The notes under the pieces are model-generated. The model ran no database searches. It worked only from the letters and a program-made list of their open reading frames with translations, and was not told the origin of the DNA. Below, piece after piece: positions 1 through 8,207 of a stretch of 64,000 nucleotides of DNA (positions are counted from its first letter, which is position 1; each line of letters opens with the position of its first letter). Position numbers and translations under genes: made by a program. The stretch is from Bacillota bacterium (GTDB lineage: Bacteria > Bacillota > Bacilli > Paenibacillales > NBRC-103111), in contig JAEWIS010000020.1 in the NCBI GenBank assembly GCA_023386955.1, forward strand, positions 3,916-67,915. Reading direction: 5' to 3'.

Positions 1-14
1 CTCTATGCTTACAC

Positions 15-59
15 AAAAAAAACACCGGAACTCCTCCGTCGAGGTTTCCGGTGTTTTTC
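15..59. terminator. Bidirectional rho-independent terminator
   Basis: An inverted repeat (AACACCGGAA pairing with TTCCGGTGTT) has an A-run on its left and a T-run on its right, so it could stop transcription on both strands. It sits directly behind the stop codon of the minus-strand thioredoxin gene at 67. Confidence 0.8.
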
Positions 60-66
60 TATCCTT

Positions 67-603
67 TTAAATCCCTATCAGCTTCTGCAGCTTCTTCTCC
101 AGCTCCTCGGGGGTGAGCAGGTTGATCACGTCCACAATGTTGCCGTTGGTATCGATGAGGAAGCTGGTGGGAATCACCTGGAACCGGTACTTTTTCGCTG
201 CCTCCAGCTTGTAGTCCAGAAGAACGGGGAAATGGAACTTGAACCGGTTGGTAAAGGCCTTTACCTGGTCAAAGTCATCATTTTCCGTCAAATTAACGGC
301 ATACAGATCAAGCTTGTCCTTGTACTTGTCGTACAAGCTGGCCAAAGCAGGGGCCTCTTCTTCGCAGGGGCTGCACCACGACGCCCAAAAATTCAACAGC
401 AGCGGCTTTTCCCGCGGGCCTCCTACCTGGTAGGTCGCCCCATCCAAAGCCGTCAGCTGGAAGGAAGGTGCAGCCATGTTCAGCCGCGGTGCTGCTTCTG
501 CCGGAAGCACGGCCTCGGCCTGTCCGCGTGAGCCGTAATGGTACAGCAATGTCCCCGTGAGCAACAGGCCTACGGCCAGTGCCACGATCCGGTTGCGGTT
601 CAT
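67..603 (-). CDS. TlpA/ResA-like membrane-anchored thioredoxin
   Basis: This 178-residue protein has an N-terminal membrane anchor or uncleaved signal (about residues 6-22) followed by an AhpC/TSA-TlpA type thioredoxin fold. The active site is WCSPC with Cys77 and Cys80, and the cis-Pro context VIPTSFLID is present further on. Family members face outward and reduce disulfides, for example in apocytochrome c maturation (ResA) or oxidative stress repair. No cytochrome maturation genes are next to it, so the substrate is unknown. It is a single-gene unit ending in the bidirectional terminator at 15-59. The family call is firm; the ResA versus generic TlpA assignment is open. Confidence 0.88.
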   Translation of the reverse strand: MNRNRIVALAVGLLLTGTLLYHYGSRGQAEAVLPAEAAPRLNMAAPSFQLTALDGATYQVGGPREKPLLLNFWASWCSPCEEEAPALASLYDKYKDKLDLYAVNLTENDDFDQVKAFTNRFKFHFPVLLDYKLEAAKKYRFQVIPTSFLIDTNGNIVDVINLLTPEELEKKLQKLIGI

Positions 604-755
604 GATGTGGCCTCCTGTCCTAAATTCTAGTTCATTAAAATGATTCTAACATGATTGCCGACATCCAGGCCAATTATACCACGCTTCTCCAGCATGACCG
701 AATACCCGTTGGGACAGATTAGGGATATCCCCCACGAGAAGAGGCTGAAACATAT

Positions 756-2066
756 ATGGAGAAGACGAAGCAAAAGCCCTTGGAGGTTGTGTTTGAAAGC
801 CTGATTAAGGATGACGGCGAGGAGACGGCCGATAAAAAGGAGCCAAATTCCAAGTCCAAGTCTAAAAAAGCGGAAAAAGGCCACGGCTGGCAGTTCGCAG
901 CCATTGCTACCGTCCCATTGGTTCTGGTGCTTGGCAATTCCATGCTGATTCCGATTCTGCCGGATATGGTGCAGGAAATGCAGATTTCCGATTTCCAGTC
1001 CAGTCTGGTCATTACCTTGTTTTCCGTTACGGCAGGTTTGTTTATTCCCGTCAGCGGATTTCTGTCCGACCGTTTTTCCCGGAAAGCCGTTATGATTCCT
1101 TCTCTTATCGTGTACGGCTCGGCAGGGATTCTGGCCGGCTTCGGAGCCATCTGGGGCTCCTATTCGGTCCTTATTGGCGCACGGGCCTTGCAGGGTTTGG
1201 GTGCAGCGGGGACGGCCCCCATTGCCATGGCGTTGGCGGGGGATCTTTTTAGCGGCGCAACGGAGAGCAAGGCTCTGGGTCTGACCGAAGCCTCCAACGG
1301 CACCGGCAAGGTGGTCAGTCCCATATTGGGGGCGGCACTGGCGCTGATCGTCTGGTATCTGGCCTTTTTTGCCCTCCCGGTATTCTGCGCCATCTCCCTT
1401 CTGGCCGTGATTTTCCTGCTGAAGGAGCCAGGCCGGGACGGCCCTCCCATGAAGCTGGGGGAGTATACCCACACCACGCTGAAGCTCATTAAAGAAAAAG
1501 CCAAATGGCTCCTCACCAGCTATCTGGCAGGAGCATTGGCCTTGTTTGTCCTGTTCGGCGTGTTATTTTATCTGTCACAGATTTTGGAGGAACCGCCCTA
1601 TTCCATCGACGGGGTTGTGAAGGGGCTTGTGCTGGCTATCCCTCTTTTGGGAATGGTCATCACCTCATACACCACCGGCGCCGTCATCAAAAAGAACGGT
1701 ATCCTCATGCGCAAGCTAATGCTGATCGGCCTGGCTGTAATGACCGCCTGCTTAACCGCAGCGATCTTCCTGAACGGCAACATCTACTGGCTCATCGGCC
1801 TGCTTACGGCCAGCAGTGTAGGCACCGGCCTGCTGCTGCCCTGCCTCAATACCATGATTACCGGCTCGGTGGAAAAGGAGCAGCGCGGCATGATCACCTC
1901 CCTCTACAGCAGCTTGCGCTTTCTGGGGGTGGCAGCAGGTCCTCCCTTATTCGAGCTGATGATGAACCGTTCGGACATGCTGGTGTTTATCACCGTATCG
2001 GTTCTGGCTCTGATCGCTTTGACCCTGGTGTTCTTCCTGGTCAAACCGGAGGCGGAGGTGGCGTAA
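756..2066 (+). CDS. MFS drug-exporter-like transporter (DHA1 type)
   Basis: The 436-residue protein begins with a charged, Lys/Ser-rich cytoplasmic tail of about 40 residues and then has about twelve membrane segments. The loop after TM2 carries the MFS signature SGFLSDRFSRKAV, and the fourth-helix RALQGLGAAG motif is typical of drug/H+ antiporters. Such proteins extrude small molecules using the proton gradient; the substrate cannot be read from the sequence. The ATG at 756 follows a modest GAAGAGG Shine-Dalgarno. Its last 26 bases overlap the 3' end of the convergent DUF454 gene. Confidence 0.87.
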   Translation: MEKTKQKPLEVVFESLIKDDGEETADKKEPNSKSKSKKAEKGHGWQFAAIATVPLVLVLGNSMLIPILPDMVQEMQISDFQSSLVITLFSVTAGLFIPVSGFLSDRFSRKAVMIPSLIVYGSAGILAGFGAIWGSYSVLIGARALQGLGAAGTAPIAMALAGDLFSGATESKALGLTEASNGTGKVVSPILGAALALIVWYLAFFALPVFCAISLLAVIFLLKEPGRDGPPMKLGEYTHTTLKLIKEKAKWLLTSYLAGALALFVLFGVLFYLSQILEEPPYSIDGVVKGLVLAIPLLGMVITSYTTGAVIKKNGILMRKLMLIGLAVMTACLTAAIFLNGNIYWLIGLLTASSVGTGLLLPCLNTMITGSVEKEQRGMITSLYSSLRFLGVAAGPPLFELMMNRSDMLVFITVSVLALIALTLVFFLVKPEAEVA

Positions 2067-2484
2067 AGCCGCTTTCGGCTCCTTTTTTCCGTTCAAGGGA
2101 ATGAGATGCCTTTTCGGACGGCACTGTTTTGATATGGGTGGCGAAATAATAATGAAGATAAGCAGCCACCACCAAGATAAATAGACGGAGGAACAACAGA
2201 TCCGTAAGGATAAAAGCCACCGCCAGCATGGTGGAAGCAAAACTTAATATATACACCTTGGTCCTGCGGGGCATGGAGCGGGACTCAATAAATGACTCCA
2301 GATGCTTCTTGTACAGGCCTGTGGATAAGAACCAGCGATTAAACCGCTCCGACCCTCTGGCAAAAAAGAACGCCGCCAACAGCAAAAAGGGTGTGGTGGG
2401 AAGCACCGGCACAACCGTTCCGATTGCACCCAGCCCAAAAAAGAAAAAGCCCAAAAACAAAAACAAAATCTTCATGACCACCAT
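2041..2484 (-). CDS. DUF454 (YbaN-family) small membrane protein
   Basis: This 147-residue protein has an N-terminal hydrophobic hairpin with the family-typical stretch VVPVLPTTPFLLLAAFFFA, then SERFNRWF, and a second membrane hairpin near residues 80-115. This layout and wording match the YbaN/DUF454 family, whose function is unknown. The C-terminal tail is proline-rich and its coding end overlaps the 3' end of the convergent MFS gene by 26 bases, so the tail may have arisen by read-through of an older stop. No neighbours hint at a role. Confidence 0.85.
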   Translation of the reverse strand: MVVMKILFLFLGFFFFGLGAIGTVVPVLPTTPFLLLAAFFFARGSERFNRWFLSTGLYKKHLESFIESRSMPRRTKVYILSFASTMLAVAFILTDLLFLRLFILVVAAYLHYYFATHIKTVPSEKASHSLERKKGAESGFTPPPPPV

Positions 2485-2521
2485 CCTACCGAAATTGGAG
2501 TATCTTCATTATACTATAAGC

Positions 2522-2544
2522 TAGGGCGTGTCTGACACGCCCTA
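2522..2544. repeat. Short perfect inverted repeat resembling MITE ends
   Basis: Two 11-bp arms (TAGGGCGTGTC and its complement) are separated by one base and have TA at each outer edge. The outer bases match the ends of the roughly 165-bp repeat found at 7228-7393 and 10856-11020. It could also act as a weak hairpin in front of the JAMM gene. Confidence 0.6.
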
Positions 2545-2564
2545 AACCCCATTCGGAGGAAGAC

Positions 2565-3011
2565 ATGGATATTTTCTTTAAACCGGAGCTGTTCCGGGAC
2601 AATCACCGTCCGGATAGCTTGGCCGCCGCCTGCCGGTTAGCCTTCCCGCGGGAATGCTGTGGTATTCTGACGGGGCACAACCGGGATGGCTCCCTGTATG
2701 TAGAAGGGTTCCAATGTATGCGCAACATGGCAGCTGATCCGGTTACGGCCTTTGCTTTTGATCCGGCGGAATGGGTGGAGACGGTCTATCGTTATGCTCA
2801 GACAGCAACGGGATTATCACTAGTGGGCCTGTTTCATTCCCATCCCAATTCCCCTGCCATCCCTTCTGCCGCGGATATGGACAGCTTATGGGACACGGCG
2901 CTGCATCTGATTATTTCTCTCCAAAACAACAATACGCCCGAGCTCCGCTGCTACCTTCCCCGGGGAGGCCGTTCCTGGGAGGAACAGGCCATCAGGTACC
3001 GTAGTGGCTGA
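2565..3011 (+). CDS. JAB/MPN (JAMM) metallopeptidase, M67 family
   Basis: The 148-residue protein carries a complete JAMM zinc site: Glu30 (FPRECCG), then HSHPNSPAIPSAAD with His91, His93, Ser101 and Asp104. Bacterial stand-alone members (Mec/RadC-like relatives) cleave isopeptide or small-adduct bonds, for example in sulfur-carrier systems, but no sulfur-carrier gene is adjacent here. The ATG follows a good GGAGGAAG site. The last 20 bases overlap the 3' end of the convergent exonuclease gene. The family is secure; the substrate is unknown. Confidence 0.88.
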   Translation: MDIFFKPELFRDNHRPDSLAAACRLAFPRECCGILTGHNRDGSLYVEGFQCMRNMAADPVTAFAFDPAEWVETVYRYAQTATGLSLVGLFHSHPNSPAIPSAADMDSLWDTALHLIISLQNNNTPELRCYLPRGGRSWEEQAIRYRSG

Positions 3012-3729
3012 GATGGGCGTATAAGTCGCCAAGATTGGTAATCTCCTTGGCTGCAATATCCTTTAACATTTTGGCCCACAAATGGGCGGTCATAATGGAG
3101 TCCTCCAGCGCATGATGGCGGTGCAGCACCTCCACGTCGTACAGATTCAGCATAGAATCCAAGTCGAAGTGGCTTCGTTTAGGGTGGAGCCACATGCCGA
3201 TCATCATGGTATCCAGCAGCCTGTGGGACAGGTTTACCTTGGAGGTTTTCCATAATGCTGAATTCAAGAAATGCTTGTCATGTCCGCTGCCATGGGCGAT
3301 AAGCACCCGGTTGCTGACAAATTCCAGAAAGCCCTTTAGCCCGTCGATAAGATCCGGGGCCCGGCCCGCCATTTCATTGGTGATTCCGGTTAAAGCCACA
3401 ATCTCATCCGGCACCTGGCGTTTGGGATTGACCAAGGTATAGAAGGTTTCCTCACATACCTGATCCCCCTTCACCAGAATGGCGCCGATGGACAGAATCT
3501 CATCCCCGTTATAAGGAGAGAATCCTGTGGTTTCCAAATCAAAAACCACCGCTTCCAGCGTATCCAGCTGCACATCATACAGGGAATTTTTGCGCTGCTC
3601 CTTCATGACGGACCGGATAAAGGCCATTTGCTGCGCATTCCGTGAATCGAACATGGAGGTGATGGCAGGCGTCAGCCCTCCCATCTTATACAGCTGCCAC
3701 ATTCGGCCTGCAGGTCCCGGATCCTTCAT
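2992..3729 (-). CDS. DEDDh 3'-5' exonuclease (DNA Pol III epsilon/PolC-like)
   Basis: The 245-residue protein has about 55 N-terminal residues of unknown type and then an exonuclease domain: the first metal-binding motif is FDLETTG, the second lies in LIAHGSGHDKHFL, and the third is HHALEDSIMTAHL with the DEDDh histidine. It removes nucleotides from 3' ends; proofreading, repair and small-RNA decay are all possible. It is probably the last gene of a unit with the DUF294 protein (76-bp gap) and perhaps amt upstream. A DUF294 protein next to an epsilon-type exonuclease is a pairing I recall from other bacteria. Confidence 0.88.
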   Translation of the reverse strand: MKDPGPAGRMWQLYKMGGLTPAITSMFDSRNAQQMAFIRSVMKEQRKNSLYDVQLDTLEAVVFDLETTGFSPYNGDEILSIGAILVKGDQVCEETFYTLVNPKRQVPDEIVALTGITNEMAGRAPDLIDGLKGFLEFVSNRVLIAHGSGHDKHFLNSALWKTSKVNLSHRLLDTMMIGMWLHPKRSHFDLDSMLNLYDVEVLHRHHALEDSIMTAHLWAKMLKDIAAKEITNLGDLYAHLSHYGT

Positions 3730-3805
3730 CCGTATCCCTTCTTCCCGTTAAACTTCCCCACAAAGTGAAGTGTATCTCCGAAGCCCATACCGATTCCCGA
3801 ACCTT

Positions 3806-4879
3806 CTATATCTCCTCGTCTTGCATTTCTTTCTCTACATATTTATGAAGCTTCTGACCAACCTTCAAGGCGAATTTCAATTCGTTCTTCCGTTCCTTGG
3901 TGAGCTTGGACCCGGGCAGGATGCCTCCAGACTGGTAGAAGCCGTCTTCCAGCTTGGAGGTGGTTAACGAACGCAGCTTGAGCACCGTCAATACCGCCTG
4001 GCGCCATTGTTTGATCGCTTCCGGGTCCTCCGCCTTCTGCTCTTCCATCACGGCTAACCTGTCCAAGGTATTGGAGAGGGAGATGCCGTGGCTGATGGCA
4101 AGCAGGCGAATCCCGTTCACCAAAGGAATGTACGCACCGTACTTAATATCGATCCCGCCCATATCCTCCCCGAACCGTTCGGGTATCAGATTCCCCAAGA
4201 CACCCAAGGAAATCTTGCGCCGGAGGGTATTGCGGAGCATATGCACCAGCAGTCTGCGGTCGGAAGCCACCCGGTCCAGCACCAATCGCTTCAGGCTTTC
4301 GCCAAGCCTCTGGTCCCCGCTGATGCAGCGGGAATCGGCAATAATCAGGATATACCGGATATTCTCCCAGTTGGGCTCATCCAGCCAAGCATTGATGGTG
4401 GCATACCAGTTGTCGGCACTTTGTGTCCATGCCGGATTGCTGCTCATCACATCCCCTTCACAGGGAGGATAACCCAACTGGAACAACACCTTCACAATTT
4501 CCGATCCCAGCCGTTTAAAAAAAGCATCCGCCGCTTCCTTCATGGACGCTTCCGGCTCTTCATAAATCAGGCCGCTGTCCTGGTCGCTCCACAACGTCTG
4601 CTCGCGGCGCCCGCCGCTGCCGAACAAAACAAAGGCGTATGGAAGCGGTGGGGTTCCCAATCCCGCCTGTTGCAGGTTGTCCTCCGCTTTTTTTACGGCA
4701 AACTGAATCAGAGCGTCATGGACTGTATTGATCCAGTCGTTCCAATCCCCGGGAAATGCGTCAAGGGGCTGCGCCAGGAGCTTCTCATGGATTTGGTCTC
4801 GCAATCCGCGCAATGTGTCGGGGTCCGAGCTGCGCGCAATGGTCTTACGAATCTCCTCCAGATGGAGTTCCATAGACAT
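3806..4879 (-). CDS. DUF294 putative nucleotidyltransferase (GlnD-like N-domain)
   Basis: This 357-residue protein has a central nucleotidyltransferase signature: FGSGGRREQT followed by WSDQDSGLIY, as in the catalytic half of GlnD and in DUF294 proteins. An N-terminal helical region and a C-terminal DUF294_C-like helical domain frame it. The CBS pair often seen in DUF294 proteins is absent. It starts 124 bp after the amt stop on the same strand and is followed by the exonuclease. The position beside amt suggests, but does not prove, a link to nitrogen sensing. No glnK is present in the window. Confidence 0.82.
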   Translation of the reverse strand: MSMELHLEEIRKTIARSSDPDTLRGLRDQIHEKLLAQPLDAFPGDWNDWINTVHDALIQFAVKKAEDNLQQAGLGTPPLPYAFVLFGSGGRREQTLWSDQDSGLIYEEPEASMKEAADAFFKRLGSEIVKVLFQLGYPPCEGDVMSSNPAWTQSADNWYATINAWLDEPNWENIRYILIIADSRCISGDQRLGESLKRLVLDRVASDRRLLVHMLRNTLRRKISLGVLGNLIPERFGEDMGGIDIKYGAYIPLVNGIRLLAISHGISLSNTLDRLAVMEEQKAEDPEAIKQWRQAVLTVLKLRSLTTSKLEDGFYQSGGILPGSKLTKERKNELKFALKVGQKLHKYVEKEMQDEEI

Positions 4880-5002
4880 TGTCCCCTTCCGTCTTTAGCC
4901 CTAAAACAGAATCAGAAGGTAACGGCCCCGGTTGGGAGCCACCTCCTGATTCCATTTTAACATAGATGGATTATTTCTAGCGGCCCGATGATTCCAGCTG
5001 GA

Positions 5003-6364
5003 TCAGCCTGTTACGTTGTAGCCAGTGCCAGCTTTCTTCATTTGTTCCGGATAGCCGTAGGAGCCGTGTTCGCTCAAGTCCAGACCGATCACTTCCTCCT
5101 CTTCGGTTACGCGGAGGCCAATTGCCTTCTTGATGAGCCACAGGGCTGCGAAGGATACTACGAATGCGAATACGCCGGAGGTGATCACACCATAAAGCTG
5201 AACCACCAATTGATCAACGCCGCCGCCATAGAACAGACCCGCTTTACCTACACCAACCTTCTCAGCCAGTTCACCTGTTGCGAAGAAGCCGGTGGAAATG
5301 GTACCGATGATACCGGCAACGCCGTGAACGGAGAGTACGCCGACCGGATCATCAACCTTAACCTTGTCGAAGAACTTCATAGTGAAGTACATCAGACCGC
5401 CTGCGACGATACCGATTACCACAGCCGCCCAAGGTTCGACGAAGGCACAGGATGCAGTGATTGCTACAAGACCTGCCAATGCGCCGTTCAGCATAGTCGG
5501 GATATCTGCCTTGCCAAGGAAAATCCAGGATACAATCAAAGCGGCTACTGCGCCTGCACCTGCAGCCAGTTGGGTATTGAATGCAACATAACCGAAGAAA
5601 CCATCGCCTACAGCAACCGTGGAGCCGGCGTTGAAGCCGAACCAGCCTACCCACAGCAGCAGTACGGATACAGTGGAGAATACTTGGTTGTGGCCTTGAA
5701 TAGCGTTCACAGTGCCATCCTTGTTGTACTTGCCGATACGGGGCTTAAGCAGGATTGTAGCTGCCAGAGCCGCTGCTGCGCCGGTTAAGTGAACAACCGT
5801 GGAGCCTGCAAAGTCTTGTTTGCCGTGGGAAGCCAACCAGCCGCCGCCCCAGATCCAGTGTGCGATAACCGGGTAGATGACAACGCCGAAGATAATGGTG
5901 AAGATCAGGTATACGGACAGCTTGGCGCGTTCTGCGAAGCCGCCCCATGCAATGGAGAGGGAAACGGCCGCAAAAGCCAGTTGGAAGAGGAAGAAGATGG
6001 AGGTACCGGCGATGCCGCCTTCCACAATCTTGCTGGGGTTAAAGAAGGCTTCGGACAAACCGCCCAGGAGGGAGGTGCCTTCGGTGAAAATCAGACTGTA
6101 GCCCACTGCCCAGAAGACCAGGGTGCAAAGGCCTGTTGCAAAGATGGTTTTGCCGGCTACGTGACCGGCGTTCTTCATGCGGGTGGAGCCAACTTCGAGA
6201 AGAATAAATCCCCCTTGCATGAGCAGAACCAGAACCGCTGCAACCATTACCCACAAGCTGTCCAGCGAGAGGCTCACAGTAGCCACCGGATCATCTGCTG
6301 CAAAAGCCAAGGTTGGGAATAATAAGCTCATGATACCCGTTGCATAAAGCATTTTCTTTACCAT
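5003..6364 (-). CDS. amt: Ammonium transporter Amt
   Basis: The protein has a signal-like first segment ending LAFAADDP and then eleven membrane segments of the Amt/Mep/Rh family. Recognisable blocks are LLMQGGFILLEVGSTRMKN, VVHLTGAAAALAA and VHGVAGIIGTI, which hold the pore histidines. It conducts ammonium into the cytoplasm at low nitrogen. I place the start at the ATG at 6364, 11 bases after an AAGGG site; a GTG at 6376 in the same frame would leave no room for that site. A sigma-A promoter (6426-6454) and a perfect GlnR/TnrA box (6388-6404) lie upstream. A glnK partner is missing. Confidence 0.95.
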   Translation of the reverse strand: MVKKMLYATGIMSLLFPTLAFAADDPVATVSLSLDSLWVMVAAVLVLLMQGGFILLEVGSTRMKNAGHVAGKTIFATGLCTLVFWAVGYSLIFTEGTSLLGGLSEAFFNPSKIVEGGIAGTSIFFLFQLAFAAVSLSIAWGGFAERAKLSVYLIFTIIFGVVIYPVIAHWIWGGGWLASHGKQDFAGSTVVHLTGAAAALAATILLKPRIGKYNKDGTVNAIQGHNQVFSTVSVLLLWVGWFGFNAGSTVAVGDGFFGYVAFNTQLAAGAGAVAALIVSWIFLGKADIPTMLNGALAGLVAITASCAFVEPWAAVVIGIVAGGLMYFTMKFFDKVKVDDPVGVLSVHGVAGIIGTISTGFFATGELAEKVGVGKAGLFYGGGVDQLVVQLYGVITSGVFAFVVSFAALWLIKKAIGLRVTEEEEVIGLDLSEHGSYGYPEQMKKAGTGYNVTG

Positions 6365-6387
6365 ACTAACCAACACCCTTTCTTTAA

Positions 6388-6404
6388 TGTCATGTTTTTT
6401 AACA
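6388..6404 (-). promoter_or_regulatory. GlnR/TnrA box in the amt leader
   Basis: Read on the minus strand the site is TGTTA, seven bases, TGACA, an exact match to the known GlnR/TnrA consensus TGTNA-N7-TNACA. It lies about 15 to 31 bases downstream of the transcription start inferred from the promoter at 6426-6454. That position fits repression by GlnR better than activation by TnrA. Confidence 0.75.
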
Positions 6405-6425
6405 TCTTATGAAATTCTTAATGTC

Positions 6426-6454
6426 ATTATATACGGGTATGTTGCGTTTGACAA
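6426..6454 (-). promoter_or_regulatory. Sigma-A promoter of amt
   Basis: On the minus strand TTGTCA (-35) and TATAAT (-10) are separated by exactly 17 bases. The predicted start near 6419 gives a leader of about 55 bases containing the GlnR/TnrA box. Confidence 0.7.
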
Positions 6455-6597
6455 CAACTAATTTTTCAAAAAACGAAAAATTAACGTATCAATTCTGATA
6501 ATAATTCGTGTTTTCTTAACATATGGGATGTTAGAGTACATGCATTGTACTATTTACCATATGTTAGGACGCTCGGAACATTCCAATCTATATAAAT

Positions 6598-6653
6598 CTG
6601 ACATGAGATCACGAATATTCAATTATTCCGTTCAAGCGCTTTATTCATGTCAG
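6598..6653. repeat. Inverted repeat in the amt-MerR intergenic region
   Basis: CTGACATGA at 6598-6606 is mirrored by TCATGTCAG at 6645-6653, with 38 bases between. It lies in the 409-bp gap between amt and the MerR gene, which is AT-rich and also holds the dyad around 6516-6538 (AACAT/ATGTT). It could be a regulator site; nothing ties it to a known protein. Confidence 0.35.
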
Positions 6654-6724
6654 GTTTTCGCTTATAATTAGATTTTCAACCTCGTTTACCGATCTATAAT
6701 GTAGCTCTTCCAAAAGCATAACGT

Positions 6725-6753
6725 TTTACTGTACGGTTTTTGTGGTGTACAAT
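6725..6753 (+). promoter_or_regulatory. MerR-type promoter with dyad in the spacer
   Basis: TTTACT and TACAAT are separated by 17 bases, and a TGTAC/GTACA dyad (6730-6734 and 6747-6751) sits across the spacer. Operators in the spacer are characteristic of MerR-family self-regulation, and the next gene encodes a MerR protein. Confidence 0.5.
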
Positions 6754-6773
6754 AGAAGATGGAGGTGATCCCA

Positions 6774-7211
6774 ATGGAAGAACGGACTCTCTACCGGGTA
6801 GGGGAATTGGCGAAGCTGACCGGTGTCAGTCAGAGGACCATCGATTATTACACGCATTTGGGATTAATCCATCCCATCAAACGGGCCGATAATAACTACC
6901 GCTACTATAATGATGAAACCATCCACCGTTTGAAGCGTATTGAATCGTTGAAGCAGGAGAAGCTCACCCTGGAGGAAATCAAGGCAAGCCTGGATCGTTT
7001 GGACCGGATAACCGGGGAAGCAAGTGTGGCAGATAAACTGACAGATCTTCAGCTCCACATGCAGCAGCTTCTGAAGGAAGTCAAGGAAATCGAACCGATC
7101 CTGGAGCAATTGAAGCCTAACCAGGCGAAGAACTTTTTCAAGCTGATTACACCAGCCGGAATCGCCTGCTTGGAAGCCCTGCTTGTCCTCTTCGGCAAAG
7201 ATCCCTTTTAG
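6774..7211 (+). CDS. MerR-family transcriptional regulator
   Basis: The N-terminal domain has the MerR helix-turn-helix and wing (YRVGELAKLTGVSQRTIDYY, then GLIHPIKR and RYYNDETIHRL), followed by a coiled-coil dimerisation helix near residues 75-110. The C-terminal 30 residues (NFFKLITPAGIACLEALL) are hydrophobic and lack the Cys or ligand domain of metal or drug sensors. The ATG at 6774 follows GGAGGTGA with seven bases spacing, better than the ATG at 6759 inside that site. It is divergent from amt, but its HTH is not obviously GlnR or TnrA. The effector is unknown. Confidence 0.85.
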   Translation: MEERTLYRVGELAKLTGVSQRTIDYYTHLGLIHPIKRADNNYRYYNDETIHRLKRIESLKQEKLTLEEIKASLDRLDRITGEASVADKLTDLQLHMQQLLKEVKEIEPILEQLKPNQAKNFFKLITPAGIACLEALLVLFGKDPF

Positions 7212-7227
7212 GGCAGTACGCACACCC

Positions 7228-7393
7228 TTGGGCGTGTTTGCAAACTCCGAGGGGAGCAGCTAATACCCAAATTTTCGTTCCAGGCAAGGCACTTTCGTGA
7301 AGGCGTACCGGGGGTAGGTCAAGCGGAAGTAACGATGCAAGGGACGAAAAGGCGGTGAAAGATGCCCTCAAGCGAGTGTGCAAACACGGCCTA
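7228..7393 (+). mobile_element. MITE-like repeat, copy A
   Basis: This 166-bp segment is about 90% identical to the reverse complement of 10856-11020. Its ends are inverted repeats around GTTTGCAAAC (left GGGCGTGTTTGCAAAC, right end complementary to GGCCGTGTTTGCACAC), and TT/TA dinucleotides lie at the edges, as expected of IS630/Tc1-like TA insertion. It contains no ORF of note and fills the gap between the MerR and YugP genes. Confidence 0.75.
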
Positions 7394-7447
7394 GCATGGC
7401 TTACCGCTAACCACATTTACCGCAAACAAAAAAAGGAGTGAGGCACG

Positions 7448-8128
7448 ATGCTGTTTACCCCATGGACGCCCCTGATACTGCTGGCTTTTGGCCTCAGCAT
7501 ATGGGCGCAGTTCCGAGTCAAAGGCACATTCGCCCGGTTTGGCCAGGTTCCCGTCAGTACGGGCATGACCGGCTACGAGGCGGCAAGACGGATGCTGGAT
7601 GACGCAGGCCTGTACAACATCCCCATCGAACCCGTACCGGGACAGCTGTCCGACCATTATGACCCTATCGCCAAAACTGTACGCCTCTCCGAGGCTGTAT
7701 ACTACGGAAACTCCATCTCCTCCGTCAGCGTCGCCTGCCATGAAGTGGGCCACGCTATCCAGGACAAGGTCCGGTACCCGATGCTGGTGGCGCGCCACCG
7801 GATGTTCCCGGTTGTCAACTTTGCCAGCGGCATTGCACCGCTTCTGTTAATCGGAGGGTTCCTCTTCAAATTCAGCGGCCTGATTCTCCTGGGCATCATC
7901 TTCTTCAGCGCCGCAGTCCTGTTCCAGGTCGTCACCCTGCCGGTGGAGTTTAACGCCTCTACCCGGGCCAGAGACAACATGGTGGCCCTTGGCTTCATCC
8001 GCAACGATGAAGAAGGCTTCGCCGCCAAGGTGCTCAACGCAGCAGCCCTGACCTATGTCGCGGCAGCCGTCATGAGCATCCTGCAGCTCCTGGAGTACAT
8101 CTGGATCTTCAACCGCTCAGACGATTGA
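7448..8128 (+). CDS. YugP-family membrane zinc metallopeptidase
   Basis: The 226-residue protein has an N-terminal membrane segment (residues 5-21), a zincin motif HEVGH at 98-102, two membrane segments around 120-165, and one more near the C-terminus. This is the layout of the YugP/neutral zinc metallopeptidase family (Pfam Zn_peptidase_2). The ATG is preceded by AAAGGAGTGAG. The substrate is not known in any species as far as I recall. A strong terminator follows at 8208-8254. Confidence 0.9.
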   Translation: MLFTPWTPLILLAFGLSIWAQFRVKGTFARFGQVPVSTGMTGYEAARRMLDDAGLYNIPIEPVPGQLSDHYDPIAKTVRLSEAVYYGNSISSVSVACHEVGHAIQDKVRYPMLVARHRMFPVVNFASGIAPLLLIGGFLFKFSGLILLGIIFFSAAVLFQVVTLPVEFNASTRARDNMVALGFIRNDEEGFAAKVLNAAALTYVAAAVMSILQLLEYIWIFNRSDD

Positions 8129-8167
8129 TTCGCGCTCGTTGGAGCTTATTCGGTGGACAGTGATGAA

Positions 8168-8191
8168 ATAACGGAAACGCGTTTCCGTTAT
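8168..8191. repeat. Perfect 24-bp palindrome, TAACGGAAA family
   Basis: Two 12-bp arms (ATAACGGAAACG and its exact complement) meet without a spacer. Related TAACGGAAA or TAGCGGAAA hairpins follow at 8211-8250, about 8283-8305 and 8335-8356, so the 245-bp gap is built largely of this motif. Confidence 0.6.
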
Positions 8192-8207
8192 CTCCCCCAA
8201 AACCTAA

